NCBI RefSeq assembly: GCF_036250065.1
Contig: NZ_CP109199.1
Location: 620,001-684,000 of the forward strand
Source: Micromonospora sp. NBC_01699
GTDB taxonomy: Bacteria; Actinomycetota; Actinomycetes; Mycobacteriales; Micromonosporaceae
Reading direction: 5' to 3'
DNA: 64,000 nt
Made by a program: the position numbers and the translations under genes. Positions 1 through 8,909 of the stretch are shown here, piece by piece (position 1 is the stretch's first letter; each line of letters opens with the position of its first letter). The notes under the pieces were generated by a model. It was not told the DNA's origin and made no database searches. It worked only from the letters and a program-made list of their open reading frames with translations.

Positions 1-2
1 CC

Positions 3-221
3 CTGATCGGCGGCGGCACCGGGGCCGGACTGACGCTGCTGCTCATCGACGCGTTTCGCTGGTCCAGGGTGGACCTGCCGACACCGGGGACCGCCGAACG
101 GCTCGGCACGGAGATCTTCGGCCGCTGGGTGCTGCCGTTCGAGGTGCTCTCCGTACTCTTGCTGTCCGCGCTGGTCGGGGCGATCGCGATCAGCGTACGG
201 ATTCCGGGGCGGCGCCGATGA
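3..221 (+). CDS. nuoJ: NADH-quinone oxidoreductase subunit J (C-terminal fragment)
   Basis: This is the last 72 codons of a gene that begins before the window. The reading frame runs open to a TGA at 219-221 and ends with a hydrophobic helix (LPFEVLSVLLLSALVGAIAI) followed by a short basic tail, as expected for the final membrane helix of NuoJ in the membrane arm of proton-pumping complex I. The stop overlaps the nuoK start as ATGA, so the two are translationally coupled. The identification rests on the conserved tail and on the nuoK-L-M-N genes that follow. Confidence 0.85.
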   Translation: MIGGGTGAGLTLLLIDAFRWSRVDLPTPGTAERLGTEIFGRWVLPFEVLSVLLLSALVGAIAISVRIPGRRR

Positions 222-613
222 GACCCGTCATCCCGTACGTCACCGCGGCGATCCTGTTCGGCCTCGGCGTCTACGGCGTGCTCCGCCGACGCAACGCCGT
301 ACTGGTGCTGATGGCGGTCGAGCTGATGCTCAACGCGGTCAACCTGCTGCTGGTCACCGCCGACAGCACCACCCGGTCGGCGCTGCCGCACGGCGGGCAG
401 GTGTTCGCCCTGTTCGTCATCGTGATCGCCGCCGCCGAGGTGGGCGTCGGGCTGGCCATCGTGCTCCAGCTCTACCGGCTGCGCGGCAGCGTCGCGCTCG
501 ACGAGGTGAGCCTGCACGAGCACCCGCCGGACGAGGGACCGGAGCCGGCAGTCGACGCCACCGGCGGCGGGGACGCCACCGGTTCCACCACCAGCGGGGT
601 GGGGGCCAGGTGA
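218..613 (+). CDS. nuoK: NADH-quinone oxidoreductase subunit K
   Basis: NuoK is a small membrane subunit of complex I on the proton path between NuoJ/A and the antiporter-like subunits. Three transmembrane helices are visible at about residues 7-22, 28-48 and 62-85. Glu35 (in AVELMLNAVNL) and Glu74 match the two conserved membrane glutamates of the family. The protein has 131 residues where about 100 is usual; the excess is a Pro/Gly/Glu/Ala-rich C-terminal tail after residue 90, predicted to be disordered. It starts with an ATGA overlap on nuoJ and ends in a GTGA overlap with nuoL. Confidence 0.95.
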   Translation: MRPVIPYVTAAILFGLGVYGVLRRRNAVLVLMAVELMLNAVNLLLVTADSTTRSALPHGGQVFALFVIVIAAAEVGVGLAIVLQLYRLRGSVALDEVSLHEHPPDEGPEPAVDATGGGDATGSTTSGVGAR

Positions 614-2505
614 GGGTCGAGATCGTGCTCGGTTGGCTGCTGCCGGCCGTACCGTTCGGGGTGGCCCTGGCCGGGCTGCTGCTGCCGCAGCGGTCCCGGG
701 CGGTCGCCGCCGGCCTCGGCATCGCCGGTGCCGCCGTGAGCCTGGTCGTCGCGGTGTTCCTGCTCGTGACCCTGGACGGCGCCGCCGCCGAGGGATCCGC
801 GCTCTGGGTCGAGTTCGGCGGGCTGGAGGTGACCGCCGGGGTACGCCTCGACCCGGCCGCCGCCCTGGTCGCGATCGCCGTGGCGGTGGTCGCGCTGGCC
901 GTGCAGGTCTACTCGGTCGGCTACCTCGCCGACGACGACCGGTACGCCCCGTACGCCGCGCAGATCAGCCTCTTCACCGCCGCCATGCTGCTGGTGGTGG
1001 TCGCCGGTGACCTGCTCCTGCTGCTGGTCGGCTGGGAGGTGATGGGCATCTGCTCGTACCTGCTGATCGCGCACGACCGGCGGCTGCCGGAGGCACCGGC
1101 GGCGGCGGTGAAGGCGTTCCTGGTCACCCGGGTCGGTGACGTCGGCTTCCTGCTCGGCATCGCGGTGCTCGGCTTCACCGCCGGCAGCTTCCGGATCTCC
1201 GAGGTGCTGGGCCACGACTTCCACCCGACCACGCTCACCGTCGCCTGCCTGCTGCTGCTGGCCGGGGTGGCCGGCAAGAGCGCCCAGTTCCCGCTGCACA
1301 CCTGGCTGCCGGATGCGATGGCCGGTCCGACCCCGATCTCGGCGCTGATCCACGCGGCCACCATGGTCGCCGCCGGCATCTACGCGGTGACCCGGCTCTA
1401 CCCGCTGTTCGTCCAGTCCCCGACCGCGCTGACCGTGCTCGGCGTGATGGGCGCGGTCACCCTGCTGCTCGGTGCGCTCGCGGCCACCGCGCAGGACGAC
1501 CTCAAGCGGGTGCTGGCCTGGTCCACGGTCTCCCAGATCGGTTACATGGCCGGCGCGCTCGCCGTCGGCTCACCCGCCGCCGCGCTGTTCCACCTGCTCA
1601 GCCATGCCGCGTTCAAGGCGCTGCTGTTCCTCGCCGCCGGCTGCGTCATCCACGCCACCGGCACCAACTCGATGGCGGCGATGGGCGGACTGCGCCGCCG
1701 GATGCCGGTCACCTTCTGGTGCACGGTGATCGGGCTCGGCGCGCTTGCCGGGGTGCCGCCGCTGGCCGGCTTCTGGAGCAAGGACGGCATCCTGGCGGTC
1801 GCCGAGCGGGCCGCGCTCGACGGGGTCGGCCCGGCCGGCGCACCGGTGGGCTGGCTGGTCTGGATGTCCGGCCTGGTCGGGGTCGCCGTCACCGCCTGGT
1901 ACGCCACCCGCCTGCTGCTGCGTGCCTTCGCCGGCGCCTACCGGGGCGACGCGGCGCCGCACGACCCGCCCGCCCTGCTGCGCTGGCCGGTGCTGGTGCT
2001 GGCGATGCCGAGCGCGCTGTTCGGGGCGGTCGCGTTCGCCGGGCCGTTCGCCGGCTGGCTCCGGCCGCCGGGCATCACCGAGCACCCGCCGAACCTGCTG
2101 CCGCTGGACGAGGAGCTGATCCACTTCGGCCCGCAACTGATCTACCCGGTCGCCCTGCTGCTGCTCGGTGCGGGACTCGCCTGGTGGCGCTGGCGGCGTG
2201 AGCCCGCCGCCGACCCGGCGCTCGCGCTGGGCCCGCTGCGGCCGGCGTTCGACCGCGCCTTCTGGCTCGACGAGGTCCAGCACACCCTGGTCGTACGGCC
2301 GGTGACGGCGCTGGCCCGGCTCGGCCGGCGCGGCGACGAGGTGCTGGTCGACGGGGCGGTCGAGGGCGTCGGCCGGGGCAGCGGTGCGCTCGGCGACTCG
2401 CTCGGCCTGCTGCACCGCTCCGGGCTGCCGAGGGCGGCGACCGCCGTACTGGCCGGGGCGTTGCTGATCGGGCTCGCCGCCGTGTTGATCGGAATCGGCG
2501 GATGA
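610..2505 (+). CDS. nuoL: NADH-quinone oxidoreductase subunit L
   Basis: NuoL is the distal antiporter-like subunit of complex I, carrying the long lateral helix. The 631-residue protein is almost entirely hydrophobic. Key residues are visible: Glu143 in LVGWEVMGICSYLL and Lys223 in AGKSAQFPLHTWLPDAM, which correspond to the conserved Glu/Lys pair of the family's proton channel. The GTG start at 610 overlaps the nuoK TGA by four bases, which indicates coupled translation. The last helix (about 610-630) lies next to the odd nuoL/nuoM junction described separately. Confidence 0.96.
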   Translation: MRVEIVLGWLLPAVPFGVALAGLLLPQRSRAVAAGLGIAGAAVSLVVAVFLLVTLDGAAAEGSALWVEFGGLEVTAGVRLDPAAALVAIAVAVVALAVQVYSVGYLADDDRYAPYAAQISLFTAAMLLVVVAGDLLLLLVGWEVMGICSYLLIAHDRRLPEAPAAAVKAFLVTRVGDVGFLLGIAVLGFTAGSFRISEVLGHDFHPTTLTVACLLLLAGVAGKSAQFPLHTWLPDAMAGPTPISALIHAATMVAAGIYAVTRLYPLFVQSPTALTVLGVMGAVTLLLGALAATAQDDLKRVLAWSTVSQIGYMAGALAVGSPAAALFHLLSHAAFKALLFLAAGCVIHATGTNSMAAMGGLRRRMPVTFWCTVIGLGALAGVPPLAGFWSKDGILAVAERAALDGVGPAGAPVGWLVWMSGLVGVAVTAWYATRLLLRAFAGAYRGDAAPHDPPALLRWPVLVLAMPSALFGAVAFAGPFAGWLRPPGITEHPPNLLPLDEELIHFGPQLIYPVALLLLGAGLAWWRWRREPAADPALALGPLRPAFDRAFWLDEVQHTLVVRPVTALARLGRRGDEVLVDGAVEGVGRGSGALGDSLGLLHRSGLPRAATAVLAGALLIGLAAVLIGIGG

Positions 2506-2535
2506 ACGCGTTGATCGGAGTCGGCGGATGAATGC
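2484..2535 (+). repeat. 26-bp tandem duplication at the nuoL/nuoM junction
   Basis: Bases 2484-2509 and 2510-2535 are two adjacent 26-bp copies differing at two positions. Each copy contains a GGATGAA start/stop overlap. The first copy's ATG (2502) overlaps the nuoL stop but opens only a nine-codon frame (MNALIGVGG) that ends at TGA 2529-2531, overlapping the second ATG at 2528, which is the frame of nuoM. Confidence 0.85.
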
Positions 2536-4048
2536 CGGACAGGTCGGACTCGTCGCCATCCTGGCCCTGCCCGCCGCCGGTGCGGTGGTCGCCGCCGCGC
2601 TGCCGGAGCGCGCCGACCGGGCGGCTCGGGCGGTCGCCACCGGGTTCGCCGCCGCCACGCTGGTGGTGAGCGTGCTGCTGTTCTTCGGGGTCGGCGGCGG
2701 TTTCGCCCACCGGGTGCCGGAGCAGGGGCCGCCGGGGATCGATCCGTGGCACGAACTGGACTGGACCTGGGTGCCGGGACTGGATCTGCGGTTCCATCTC
2801 GGCGTGGACGGGATCTCGTACCCGCTGGTCATCCTGACCACGCTGCTGACGCTGCTCTGCTGCGCGTACACCTGGTGGCGGGCGCCGGCACCGGGCCGGG
2901 GCCGTACGCTGGCCGCCCTGTTGCTGGTCATCGAGGTCGGCATCCTGGGCACCTTCCTCGCCCTCGACCTGGTGTTGTTCTTCGTCTTCTTCGAGGTCGT
3001 CCTGCTCCCGATGTACGCGGTGATCGCGATCTGGGGCGGGGAACGCCGGAGCCGCGCGGCCCGGAAGTTCGCCCTCTACACCCTGTTCGGCTCGGTGCTG
3101 CTGCTGGTCGGCGTCTTTGTCGCGGTCAGCGCCGCCGGCACCGCCGACATCGTCGCGCTGACCGGCGGCAACGGGCTGTCCCGGACCACCCAACTGGTGG
3201 CGTTCACCCTGTTCGCGCTGGCCTTCGCGGTGAAGAGTCCACTCTGGCCGCTGCACTCCTGGCTGCCGGACGCGCACAGCCAGGCGCCGACCGTCGGCAG
3301 CGTCATCCTCGCCGGGGTGCTGCTGAAGATGGGCACGTACGGCCTGATCCGGATCGGGGTCGGGGTCACCCCGGAGGGCGCCCGCTGGGCCGCGCCGGTG
3401 CTCGGCGTCCTCGCGATCGCGGCGATCATCGTCGGTGCCCTGGTCTGCCTGGCCCAGACCGAGCTGAAACGGCTGATCGCGTACTCCAGCGTCGGGCACA
3501 TGGGGTTTGTCGTGCTCGGCATCGCCACCGTGACCACCACCGGGATCCAGGCCGCGCTGATCGGCAACATCGCCCACGGGGTCATCACCGGCCTGCTGTT
3601 CTTCGTCGCCGGAGCGATCAAGGACCGGGCCCACACCGGTGAACTGGCCGAGTTGGGCGGGCTGCGGGAGACCGCGCCCCGGCTGGCCGGACTGCTCGGC
3701 TTCGCCGCCATCGCCTCGCTCGGGCTGCCCGGACTCGCCGGCTTCTGGGGCGAGGCGTTCGCCATCGTCGCCGCGCTGCGACTCGGCGGACCGTTCTGGA
3801 CCACGCTCGGCGTACTGGCGGCGGTCGGCGGGGCGCTCACCGCCGCGTACTTCCTGCGGCTGCTGCGCCGGATCAGCCACGGCCCGGCAACGCCCGCCGT
3901 GGCCAACCTGACCCCCCGGGGGTACGCCGTAGAGCAGGTGATCTGGGCGCCGCTGGTGGTGCTCACGCTCGCCATCGGACTGCTGCCGCCGATCGCGCTC
4001 GACGTGGCCGACGAGCCGGTGAAGGCCCTGATCGAGGCGATCTCATGA
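2528..4048 (+). CDS. nuoM: NADH-quinone oxidoreductase subunit M
   Basis: NuoM is the middle antiporter-like subunit of the complex I membrane arm. The protein has 506 residues with about 14 hydrophobic segments. The conserved pair is present: Glu156 in FFEVVLLPMYAV and Lys236 in AFAVKSPLWPLHSWLPDAH. The ATG at 2528 is the only reasonable start in this frame. It lies in the second copy of the 26-bp duplication, so initiation probably depends on ribosomes leaving nuoL or the nine-codon mini-frame. The stop overlaps the nuoN ATG (ATGA at 4045). Confidence 0.96.
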   Translation: MNAGQVGLVAILALPAAGAVVAAALPERADRAARAVATGFAAATLVVSVLLFFGVGGGFAHRVPEQGPPGIDPWHELDWTWVPGLDLRFHLGVDGISYPLVILTTLLTLLCCAYTWWRAPAPGRGRTLAALLLVIEVGILGTFLALDLVLFFVFFEVVLLPMYAVIAIWGGERRSRAARKFALYTLFGSVLLLVGVFVAVSAAGTADIVALTGGNGLSRTTQLVAFTLFALAFAVKSPLWPLHSWLPDAHSQAPTVGSVILAGVLLKMGTYGLIRIGVGVTPEGARWAAPVLGVLAIAAIIVGALVCLAQTELKRLIAYSSVGHMGFVVLGIATVTTTGIQAALIGNIAHGVITGLLFFVAGAIKDRAHTGELAELGGLRETAPRLAGLLGFAAIASLGLPGLAGFWGEAFAIVAALRLGGPFWTTLGVLAAVGGALTAAYFLRLLRRISHGPATPAVANLTPRGYAVEQVIWAPLVVLTLAIGLLPPIALDVADEPVKALIEAIS

Positions 4049-5580
4049 ACCTGACCCAGAGTGTGGACAACATCGCGCTGCTGCCGGCGTACCTGGCCGC
4101 CGGCACCGCCGTACTGGTGCTGTTGGCCGACCTGGTGCTGGCCCGGCGGGGCGCGACGGTGGTCGTGTTCGCGGCCGGCGCGCTCGCCACCGCCGCCGGG
4201 GCGCTGGTGGTCGGCTTCGGCGACGACCGGCAGACCTTCTGCGTCGGCGACGCCTGCTCGTTGCTGGCCACCGGCCGCAGCGGACTGATCGGCGCCCTGT
4301 TCGCCCTGCTCACCCTCGGGGTGCTGGCGTTCTCGGTGCCGCTGCTGCGGGCCGGCGAGGTGCCGGCGGGGGAGTACTGCTTCCTGCTCGCCTGCTCGAT
4401 GACCGGCGGTGTGGTGCTCGCCGGTGCCGGCGACCTGATCACCCTGATCGTGGCCCTGGAAACCCTGACCCTGCCGCTGTACGTGCTGGTCGGGCTGCGC
4501 CGCCGCAGCGTGGCCGGCGCCGAGGCGGCGGTCACCTTCTTCGTGGTCAGCGTGGTCGCCACCGCGGTCACCCTGCTCGGCGCCGCCCTGCTGTACGCGG
4601 TCACCGGCGCGCTGCACTTCCGCCTGCTGGCCACGGCATTCGCCGCCGACCCGGACCTGCTGGACATCCCGCTCACCTCGGCGGCGGTGGCGCTGGTGGT
4701 GCTCGGGCTGGCCTTCAAGATCGCTGCGGTGCCGTTTCACGCCTGGGCCCCGGCCACGTACGACGGCGCCCCGCTGCCGGTCGCCGCGTACCTGTCCACC
4801 GCGTCGAAGCTCGGCGGTGTCGTCGCCCTGCTGGCGGTCACCGGGATCGCCGCACCGGTGGCCGGGGCGGTGGTGTCGGACGGGTCGGTTCCGCTGGCCA
4901 ACGCCGTACTGCCCGCCTCGGTGACCGGGCCGGTGCTGGCCGCGCTGGCGGTGCTGACGATGACCGTCGGCAACCTGGTCGCACTCCGGCAGACCCGGAT
5001 GATCCGGCTGCTCGCCTGGTCCTCGGTCGCCCAGGCCGGTTACGTCATCGCCCCGCTGGGCGCGTTCGCGCTCGCCGACGGGCGTACCGCCGAGGCGTTC
5101 GAGACGGCGCTGTCCGCCGCGCTGGCGTACACCGTCTTCTTCGTGCTGCTGGAGCTGTCCGCGTTCGGCGCGGTGATCGCCCTGCGGGCCGGGCACGGTG
5201 ACGGCGGGGAGATCGGGGACTACCGGGGCGCCGCCCGCCGACGTCCGGCGGTCGCCGTCGTACTGGCGCTGGCGCTGGTCGGGCTCGCCGGGTTGCCGCC
5301 CGGACTCGCCGGCCTGTTCGCGAAGGTCACCGTGGTCCGGTCACTGCTGTTCGGCGGCTCCGACTGGCTCGCCCTGGTGGTCGCGGTCAACGCGGTGATC
5401 GGACTGGCCTACTACGTACGGGTCGCCGCGACCCTCTTCTCACCGGCCGCGACCGACGAACGTCCGACCGGGGCCCGGGTGCCGTGGCCGGTCGCCGCGG
5501 CACTCGCCGCCGCCACCGTGGTCACGATTGTCATCGGCTTCGCCCCACAACTCGTGCTGGACGCCGCCGCCGGTTGGTGA
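4045..5580 (+). CDS. nuoN: NADH-quinone oxidoreductase subunit N
   Basis: NuoN is the antiporter-like subunit nearest the NuoJ/K/A bundle in complex I. The protein has 511 residues and many hydrophobic helices. The motif VALETLTLPLYVLVGLRRR carries the channel glutamate, and GLAFKIAAVPFHAWAPATYDGAP carries the channel lysine and the loop typical of NuoN. It starts with an ATGA overlap on nuoM and is the last nuo gene. No strong terminator follows before htpX, so some read-through is possible. Confidence 0.95.
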   Translation: MNLTQSVDNIALLPAYLAAGTAVLVLLADLVLARRGATVVVFAAGALATAAGALVVGFGDDRQTFCVGDACSLLATGRSGLIGALFALLTLGVLAFSVPLLRAGEVPAGEYCFLLACSMTGGVVLAGAGDLITLIVALETLTLPLYVLVGLRRRSVAGAEAAVTFFVVSVVATAVTLLGAALLYAVTGALHFRLLATAFAADPDLLDIPLTSAAVALVVLGLAFKIAAVPFHAWAPATYDGAPLPVAAYLSTASKLGGVVALLAVTGIAAPVAGAVVSDGSVPLANAVLPASVTGPVLAALAVLTMTVGNLVALRQTRMIRLLAWSSVAQAGYVIAPLGAFALADGRTAEAFETALSAALAYTVFFVLLELSAFGAVIALRAGHGDGGEIGDYRGAARRRPAVAVVLALALVGLAGLPPGLAGLFAKVTVVRSLLFGGSDWLALVVAVNAVIGLAYYVRVAATLFSPAATDERPTGARVPWPVAAALAAATVVTIVIGFAPQLVLDAAAGW

Positions 5581-5728
5581 CCGTCCCCGGAAATCGGACT
5601 TTGGTGCCGACAGTTCCCTCGCACCCCCGTCTTACAGGCAATTCTCAGCTATATGGGGATTGTTGATGGGTATCGAGTTGTTGGAACGGTCAGCGGTTTC
5701 ACGAGAACCGCGCACCGAAGGAGTGATA

Positions 5729-6610
5729 GTGCACAGCCACCGCAACGGTCTCAAGACGGCCGCACTGCTCGGCCTGCTCACCGCGCTGATCCTCGGCGTC
5801 GGTTACGCGCTCGGCGGCAGCGGCGGTCTGGTCGTCGCCGTCCTGATTTCGCTGGCGATGAACGCGGGCAGCTATTTCTGGTCGGACAAGCTCGCGCTGC
5901 GTTCGATGCGGGCGAAGCCCGTCACCGAGGCCGAGTTCCCGGCGCTGTACCAGATGGTCAGGGAGCTTTCCACCTCCGCCGGGCAGCCGATGCCCCGGCT
6001 CTACGTCAGCCCGACCATGCAGCCCAACGCGTTCGCGACCGGGCGTAACCCGCAGCACGCGGCGGTTGCCGTGACGACGGGCATCACCCAGATCCTGGAC
6101 TACCGGGAGCTGCGGGGCGTCATCGGACATGAGCTGTCACACGTGTACAACCGCGACATTCTCATCTCCAGCGTCGCGGCGGGTCTCGCCGGCATCATCA
6201 CGATGCTGTCGTACTTCGCCTGGTTCCTGCCGATCGGTGGCGGGGACGACGACGATGGCCCGAACCCGGCCGCGCTGCTGCTGATGCTGATCCTCGGCCC
6301 GATCGCGGCGAGCGTGATCCAGCTGGCGATCAGTCGGAACCGCGAGTACGCGGCCGACGCCTCCGGCGCCACCATCACCCGGGACCCGCTGGCCCTGGCC
6401 AGTGCCCTGCGGAAGATCCACGAGGGTACGCAACGCCTTCCGTTGCCGGCCGACAACCGGCTCACCTCGACCGCCCACCTGATGATCGACAACCCGTTCA
6501 AGGGCGGTGGCCTGGCCGGGCTCTTCTCCACCCACCCGCCGATGCAGGAGCGGGTACGCCGGCTGGAGCAGATGGCCCAGAACTCCGGCCCGGTGCAGTT
6601 CCAGCGTTGA
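5729..6610 (+). CDS. htpX: M48 family zinc metalloprotease HtpX
   Basis: HtpX is a membrane-bound zinc endoprotease that degrades misfolded membrane proteins. Two N-terminal helices (about residues 10-28 and 31-48) precede the catalytic site H134-E-L-S-H138. The third zinc-ligand region is NREYAADASGA, and further hydrophobic stretches lie at 145-165 and 183-202. The frame is open further upstream (to 5528), but the GTG at 5729 was chosen because GAAGGAG sits just upstream and the product then starts MHSHRNGLKTAALLG, a typical HtpX N-terminus. The length of 293 residues is normal for the family. Confidence 0.93.
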   Translation: MHSHRNGLKTAALLGLLTALILGVGYALGGSGGLVVAVLISLAMNAGSYFWSDKLALRSMRAKPVTEAEFPALYQMVRELSTSAGQPMPRLYVSPTMQPNAFATGRNPQHAAVAVTTGITQILDYRELRGVIGHELSHVYNRDILISSVAAGLAGIITMLSYFAWFLPIGGGDDDDGPNPAALLLMLILGPIAASVIQLAISRNREYAADASGATITRDPLALASALRKIHEGTQRLPLPADNRLTSTAHLMIDNPFKGGGLAGLFSTHPPMQERVRRLEQMAQNSGPVQFQR

Positions 6611-6658
6611 CCGGGGTAGCCACCCCGGCTGCGTGACCGTACGAAAGAGCGACGACGA

Positions 6659-6690
6659 CCGGCGGGACCCCGAGCTCGGGGTCCCGCCGG
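6659..6690 (+). terminator. Perfect 16-bp-arm palindrome after htpX
   Basis: Bases 6659-6690 form a perfect inverted repeat with no loop. A shorter hairpin (CCGGGGT/ACCCCGG, 6611-6628) lies directly after the htpX stop. They separate htpX from the MFS gene and probably act as a terminator. No U-tract follows, which is common in high-GC hosts. Confidence 0.6.
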
Positions 6691-6799
6691 ATCCGTGTCG
6701 GCCGGGGCGTTAGGGTCAGGAGGTCTTCCGCTCGTTACATGTCCTTGTTGCGCGGCGGCACCCGAACCGGTTACATCTCACGACGAGGAGGTCGCGCCC

Positions 6800-8068
6800 G
6801 TGGCTGCGCTGCGCCAGTATCTGTTGGTCTGGCGGATCCCCGGCGCACCGATGCTGCTGGTCACCGGCATCATCGGCCGGCTCGGCATCGGCATGACCCC
6901 GCTCGCGCTGCTGCTGGTCGTCGAACAGGTCACCGGCAGGTACGCCCTCGCCGCCGCCGCGGGTGGCACGTACGCCCTCGCCGGCGCCGCGCTCAGCCCG
7001 ATCGCCGGCCGCATCGCCGACCGGATCGGCCCGACCCCGGTCCTCGTGGTCACCGCGGTGGCTCACCCCCTCGCCCTGCTCGGTCTGCTGCTCGCCAGTC
7101 GAGCCGGAGCGGACGCGCTCACCGTGATCTACCTCATGTCCGGCGTCGCCGGGGCCACCTTCCCGCCGCTCACCGCCGCCATCCGGGGTGCCTGGAACGA
7201 CCTCACCGAACCCGGCTCCGGCCGGTACGGGCTCCGCAACACCGCACTCGCCGCCGAGACCTCCCTGTTCGAGGTGGTCTTCGTGCTCGGCCCGCTGCTG
7301 GTGGCGGTCTTCGTACTGCTCGCCGATGCCGCCGCCGCACTGATCGGCGCGGCCGTGGTCACCCTCGTCGGCACCCTGGCCGTGGCGCTCGGCCGGGTCA
7401 TGCGCGGCTGGCGCCCGCACCCCACCCACGCGCACGCCACCGGCCTCGGTCCGCTGCGTTCGGGCGGCTTCTCCGCACTGCTGCTCTGCGCCGCCGGGCT
7501 GGGCATGGCGTTCGGTGCCGCCGGGGTCGCCGTGCCGGCGTACGCCTCCGCGCACGTTCCGGGCGACGCCGAGAGTCTGGCCGGCGTGCTGTTGGCGATC
7601 TGGGGGGTCGGCAGTGCCGTCGGCGGCATCTGGTTCGGCACCCGGCGGCCGGCCCCGAACCTGACCCGACAGTTCGCCATGCTGCTCGCCGCCGTCGCGG
7701 CCAGCTTCGCCGTCTTCGCGCTGATGCCGCACCCGGTGGCGCTCGGTGTCGCGCTGGTGATCGGCGGGGCGACCATCGCACCGGCGCTGACCCTGGAGAA
7801 CACCATGGTCGGGCGGATCTCGCCGGGCAGCATGCTCAATGAGGCGTACACCTGGCTGGTGACCGTGTCGGTGGCGGCGAGCGCGGCCGGTGGCGCGATG
7901 GCCGGGCTGATCGTCGACCAGATCGGCGTACCGTGGGCGTTTCTCTTCGCCGGGGCGGCGGTCGCCGTCGCGGCCGGGGTCGCGGCGCCCCGCCGGGGCC
8001 CGATCGCACGAGCCGAGGCCCATGCGGCCGTACGGGTGGAGCAGGCGCTCGCCGCCGAACTTGTCTAG
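6800..8068 (+). CDS. MFS transporter (probable drug or metabolite exporter)
   Basis: This is a 422-residue protein with about twelve hydrophobic helices in two halves, typical of major facilitator permeases. The motif [14 protein letters not shown] between helices 2 and 3 matches the MFS loop 2-3 signature (GxxxDRxGrr). The frame is open from 6695, but the GTG at 6800 with GAGGAG about 10 bases upstream gives an N-terminus [20 protein letters not shown] that begins right before helix 1. The protein ends in a short cytoplasmic Ala/Arg-rich tail. The substrate cannot be told from sequence. The gene stands alone between terminators. Confidence 0.85.
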   Translation: MAALRQYLLVWRIPGAPMLLVTGIIGRLGIGMTPLALLLVVEQVTGRYALAAAAGGTYALAGAALSPIAGRIADRIGPTPVLVVTAVAHPLALLGLLLASRAGADALTVIYLMSGVAGATFPPLTAAIRGAWNDLTEPGSGRYGLRNTALAAETSLFEVVFVLGPLLVAVFVLLADAAAALIGAAVVTLVGTLAVALGRVMRGWRPHPTHAHATGLGPLRSGGFSALLLCAAGLGMAFGAAGVAVPAYASAHVPGDAESLAGVLLAIWGVGSAVGGIWFGTRRPAPNLTRQFAMLLAAVAASFAVFALMPHPVALGVALVIGGATIAPALTLENTMVGRISPGSMLNEAYTWLVTVSVAASAAGGAMAGLIVDQIGVPWAFLFAGAAVAVAAGVAAPRRGPIARAEAHAAVRVEQALAAELV

Positions 8069-8100
8069 CCCCGGCCGCTCACGATCGGCCGCTGGATGCG

Positions 8101-8132
8101 GCTGCGGCCCGCGCTGACCGGCGGGCCGCAGC
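8101..8132. terminator. Bidirectional terminator between MFS gene and yajQ
   Basis: A 12-bp perfect stem (8101-8112 with 8121-8132) and an 8-base loop lie between two convergent genes, placed to end both transcripts. Confidence 0.7.
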
Positions 8133-8139
8133 GGTGGCG

Positions 8140-8634
8140 TTACCGGTAGTTGGTGAACTGGAGGGCGACGCCGAAGTCCTCGGTCTTGAGCAGCGCGATG
8201 ACGGCCTGGAGGTCGTCCTTCTTCTTGGCGGTCACCCGCAGCTGGTCGCCCTGGATCTGCGCCTGTACGCCCTTCGGCCCCTCGTCCCGGATCTTCTTGC
8301 CGATGCTCTTGGCCTTCTCCGAGTCGATGCCCTGGATGACCTTGCAGTCGATCTTGTAGATCTTGCCCGAGGGGCGGGCATCACCGGCGTCCAGCGCCTT
8401 CATCGAGATGTTCCGCTTGACCAACTTCTCCCTGAAGACGTCCAGCGCCGCCTTGACCCGCTCCTCCGTCTCGGCCTGGAGGCCGATCGCCTCCTCGCCC
8501 GACCAGGAGATCTCGGCGCCGGTGCCGCGGAAGTCGAAGCGCGTGCCGAGCTCCTTCTCCGTCTGCCGGAGGGCGTTGTCGATCTCCTGCCGGTCGACCT
8601 TGCTGACGATGTCGAACGACGGGTTGGCTGCCAT
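8140..8634 (-). CDS. YajQ family nucleotide/nucleic-acid-binding protein
   Basis: This small cytosolic protein belongs to the YajQ (DUF520) family; some members bind cyclic di-GMP or nucleic acid. The N-terminus [20 protein letters not shown], the central [20 protein letters not shown] and the C-terminus [12 protein letters not shown] are all family hallmarks. There are two candidate ATGs, at 8640 and 8634. The AGGAG lies one base from the first and seven from the second, so 8634 is chosen, giving 164 residues. The gene is convergent with the MFS gene and divergent from tRNA-Tyr. A GGDEF/EAL enzyme is encoded about 20 kb away, but no direct link is shown. Confidence 0.93.
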   Translation of the reverse strand: MAANPSFDIVSKVDRQEIDNALRQTEKELGTRFDFRGTGAEISWSGEEAIGLQAETEERVKAALDVFREKLVKRNISMKALDAGDARPSGKIYKIDCKVIQGIDSEKAKSIGKKIRDEGPKGVQAQIQGDQLRVTAKKKDDLQAVIALLKTEDFGVALQFTNYR

Positions 8635-8779
8635 GATCATGCTCCTGCTGGTCGCGGTATGAAGATGTCCCGGACGGCTGCTGGGCGGTCCGACATGCCG
8701 ACCGTACCCGGTTGCGTAGATGCCCGGTGCAACCGCTATCCTTGCTTCCGCTGCCGCGTTACACGTGGCGGCACGCCCT

Positions 8780-8863
8780 GGCGGGTTGCCCGAGCGGCCA
8801 ATGGGAGCGGACTGTAAATCCGTCGCGAAAGCTTCGAAGGTTCGAATCCTTCACCCGCCACCA
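8780..8863 (+). tRNA. tRNA-Tyr (GUA), AICE integration site
   Basis: The gene has a seven-pair acceptor stem GGCGGGT/ACCCGCC, discriminator A and an encoded CCA (8861-8863). The anticodon is GTA in CTGTAAA. A long variable arm is present, as in bacterial class II tRNA-Tyr, and the T-loop is GGTTCGAATCC. The 3' part from 8812 onward is one copy of the 59-bp att repeat, so this half of the gene came in with the element while the 5' half is the original chromosomal copy. The tRNA therefore remains intact. Confidence 0.95.
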
Positions 8864-8870
8864 GGTGCGG
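8812..8870 (+). repeat. attL, 59-bp direct repeat
   Basis: Bases 8812-8870 are identical to 23532-23590. The repeat starts in the anticodon arm of tRNA-Tyr and ends seven bases after the CCA. Identity stops abruptly at both ends, which fixes the boundaries of the integrated element. Confidence 0.95.
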
Positions 8871-8873
8871 TTA

Positions 8874-8909
8874 TCGCCCCTGACCAGCAGAGATGCCGGT
8901 CAGGGGCGA
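8874..8909 (+). terminator. tRNA-Tyr terminator on the element side (attL)
   Basis: A perfect 12-bp stem (8874-8885 with 8898-8909) encloses a 12-base loop AGCAGAGATGCC and is followed by TTCTCGTT. The host terminator behind attR (23594-23629) has the same loop core but a different stem sequence. Confidence 0.8.

Noticed and set aside
1570-5196. Long minus-strand frames opposite nuoL, nuoM and nuoN
   Set aside because: They mirror hydrophobic genes in high-GC DNA and encode Arg/Gln/Gly-rich sequences without protein-like structure.
5528-5728. Longer N-terminus of htpX
   Set aside because: The extra 67 codons overlap the end of nuoN and are not HtpX-like. The GTG at 5729 has a good ribosome site.
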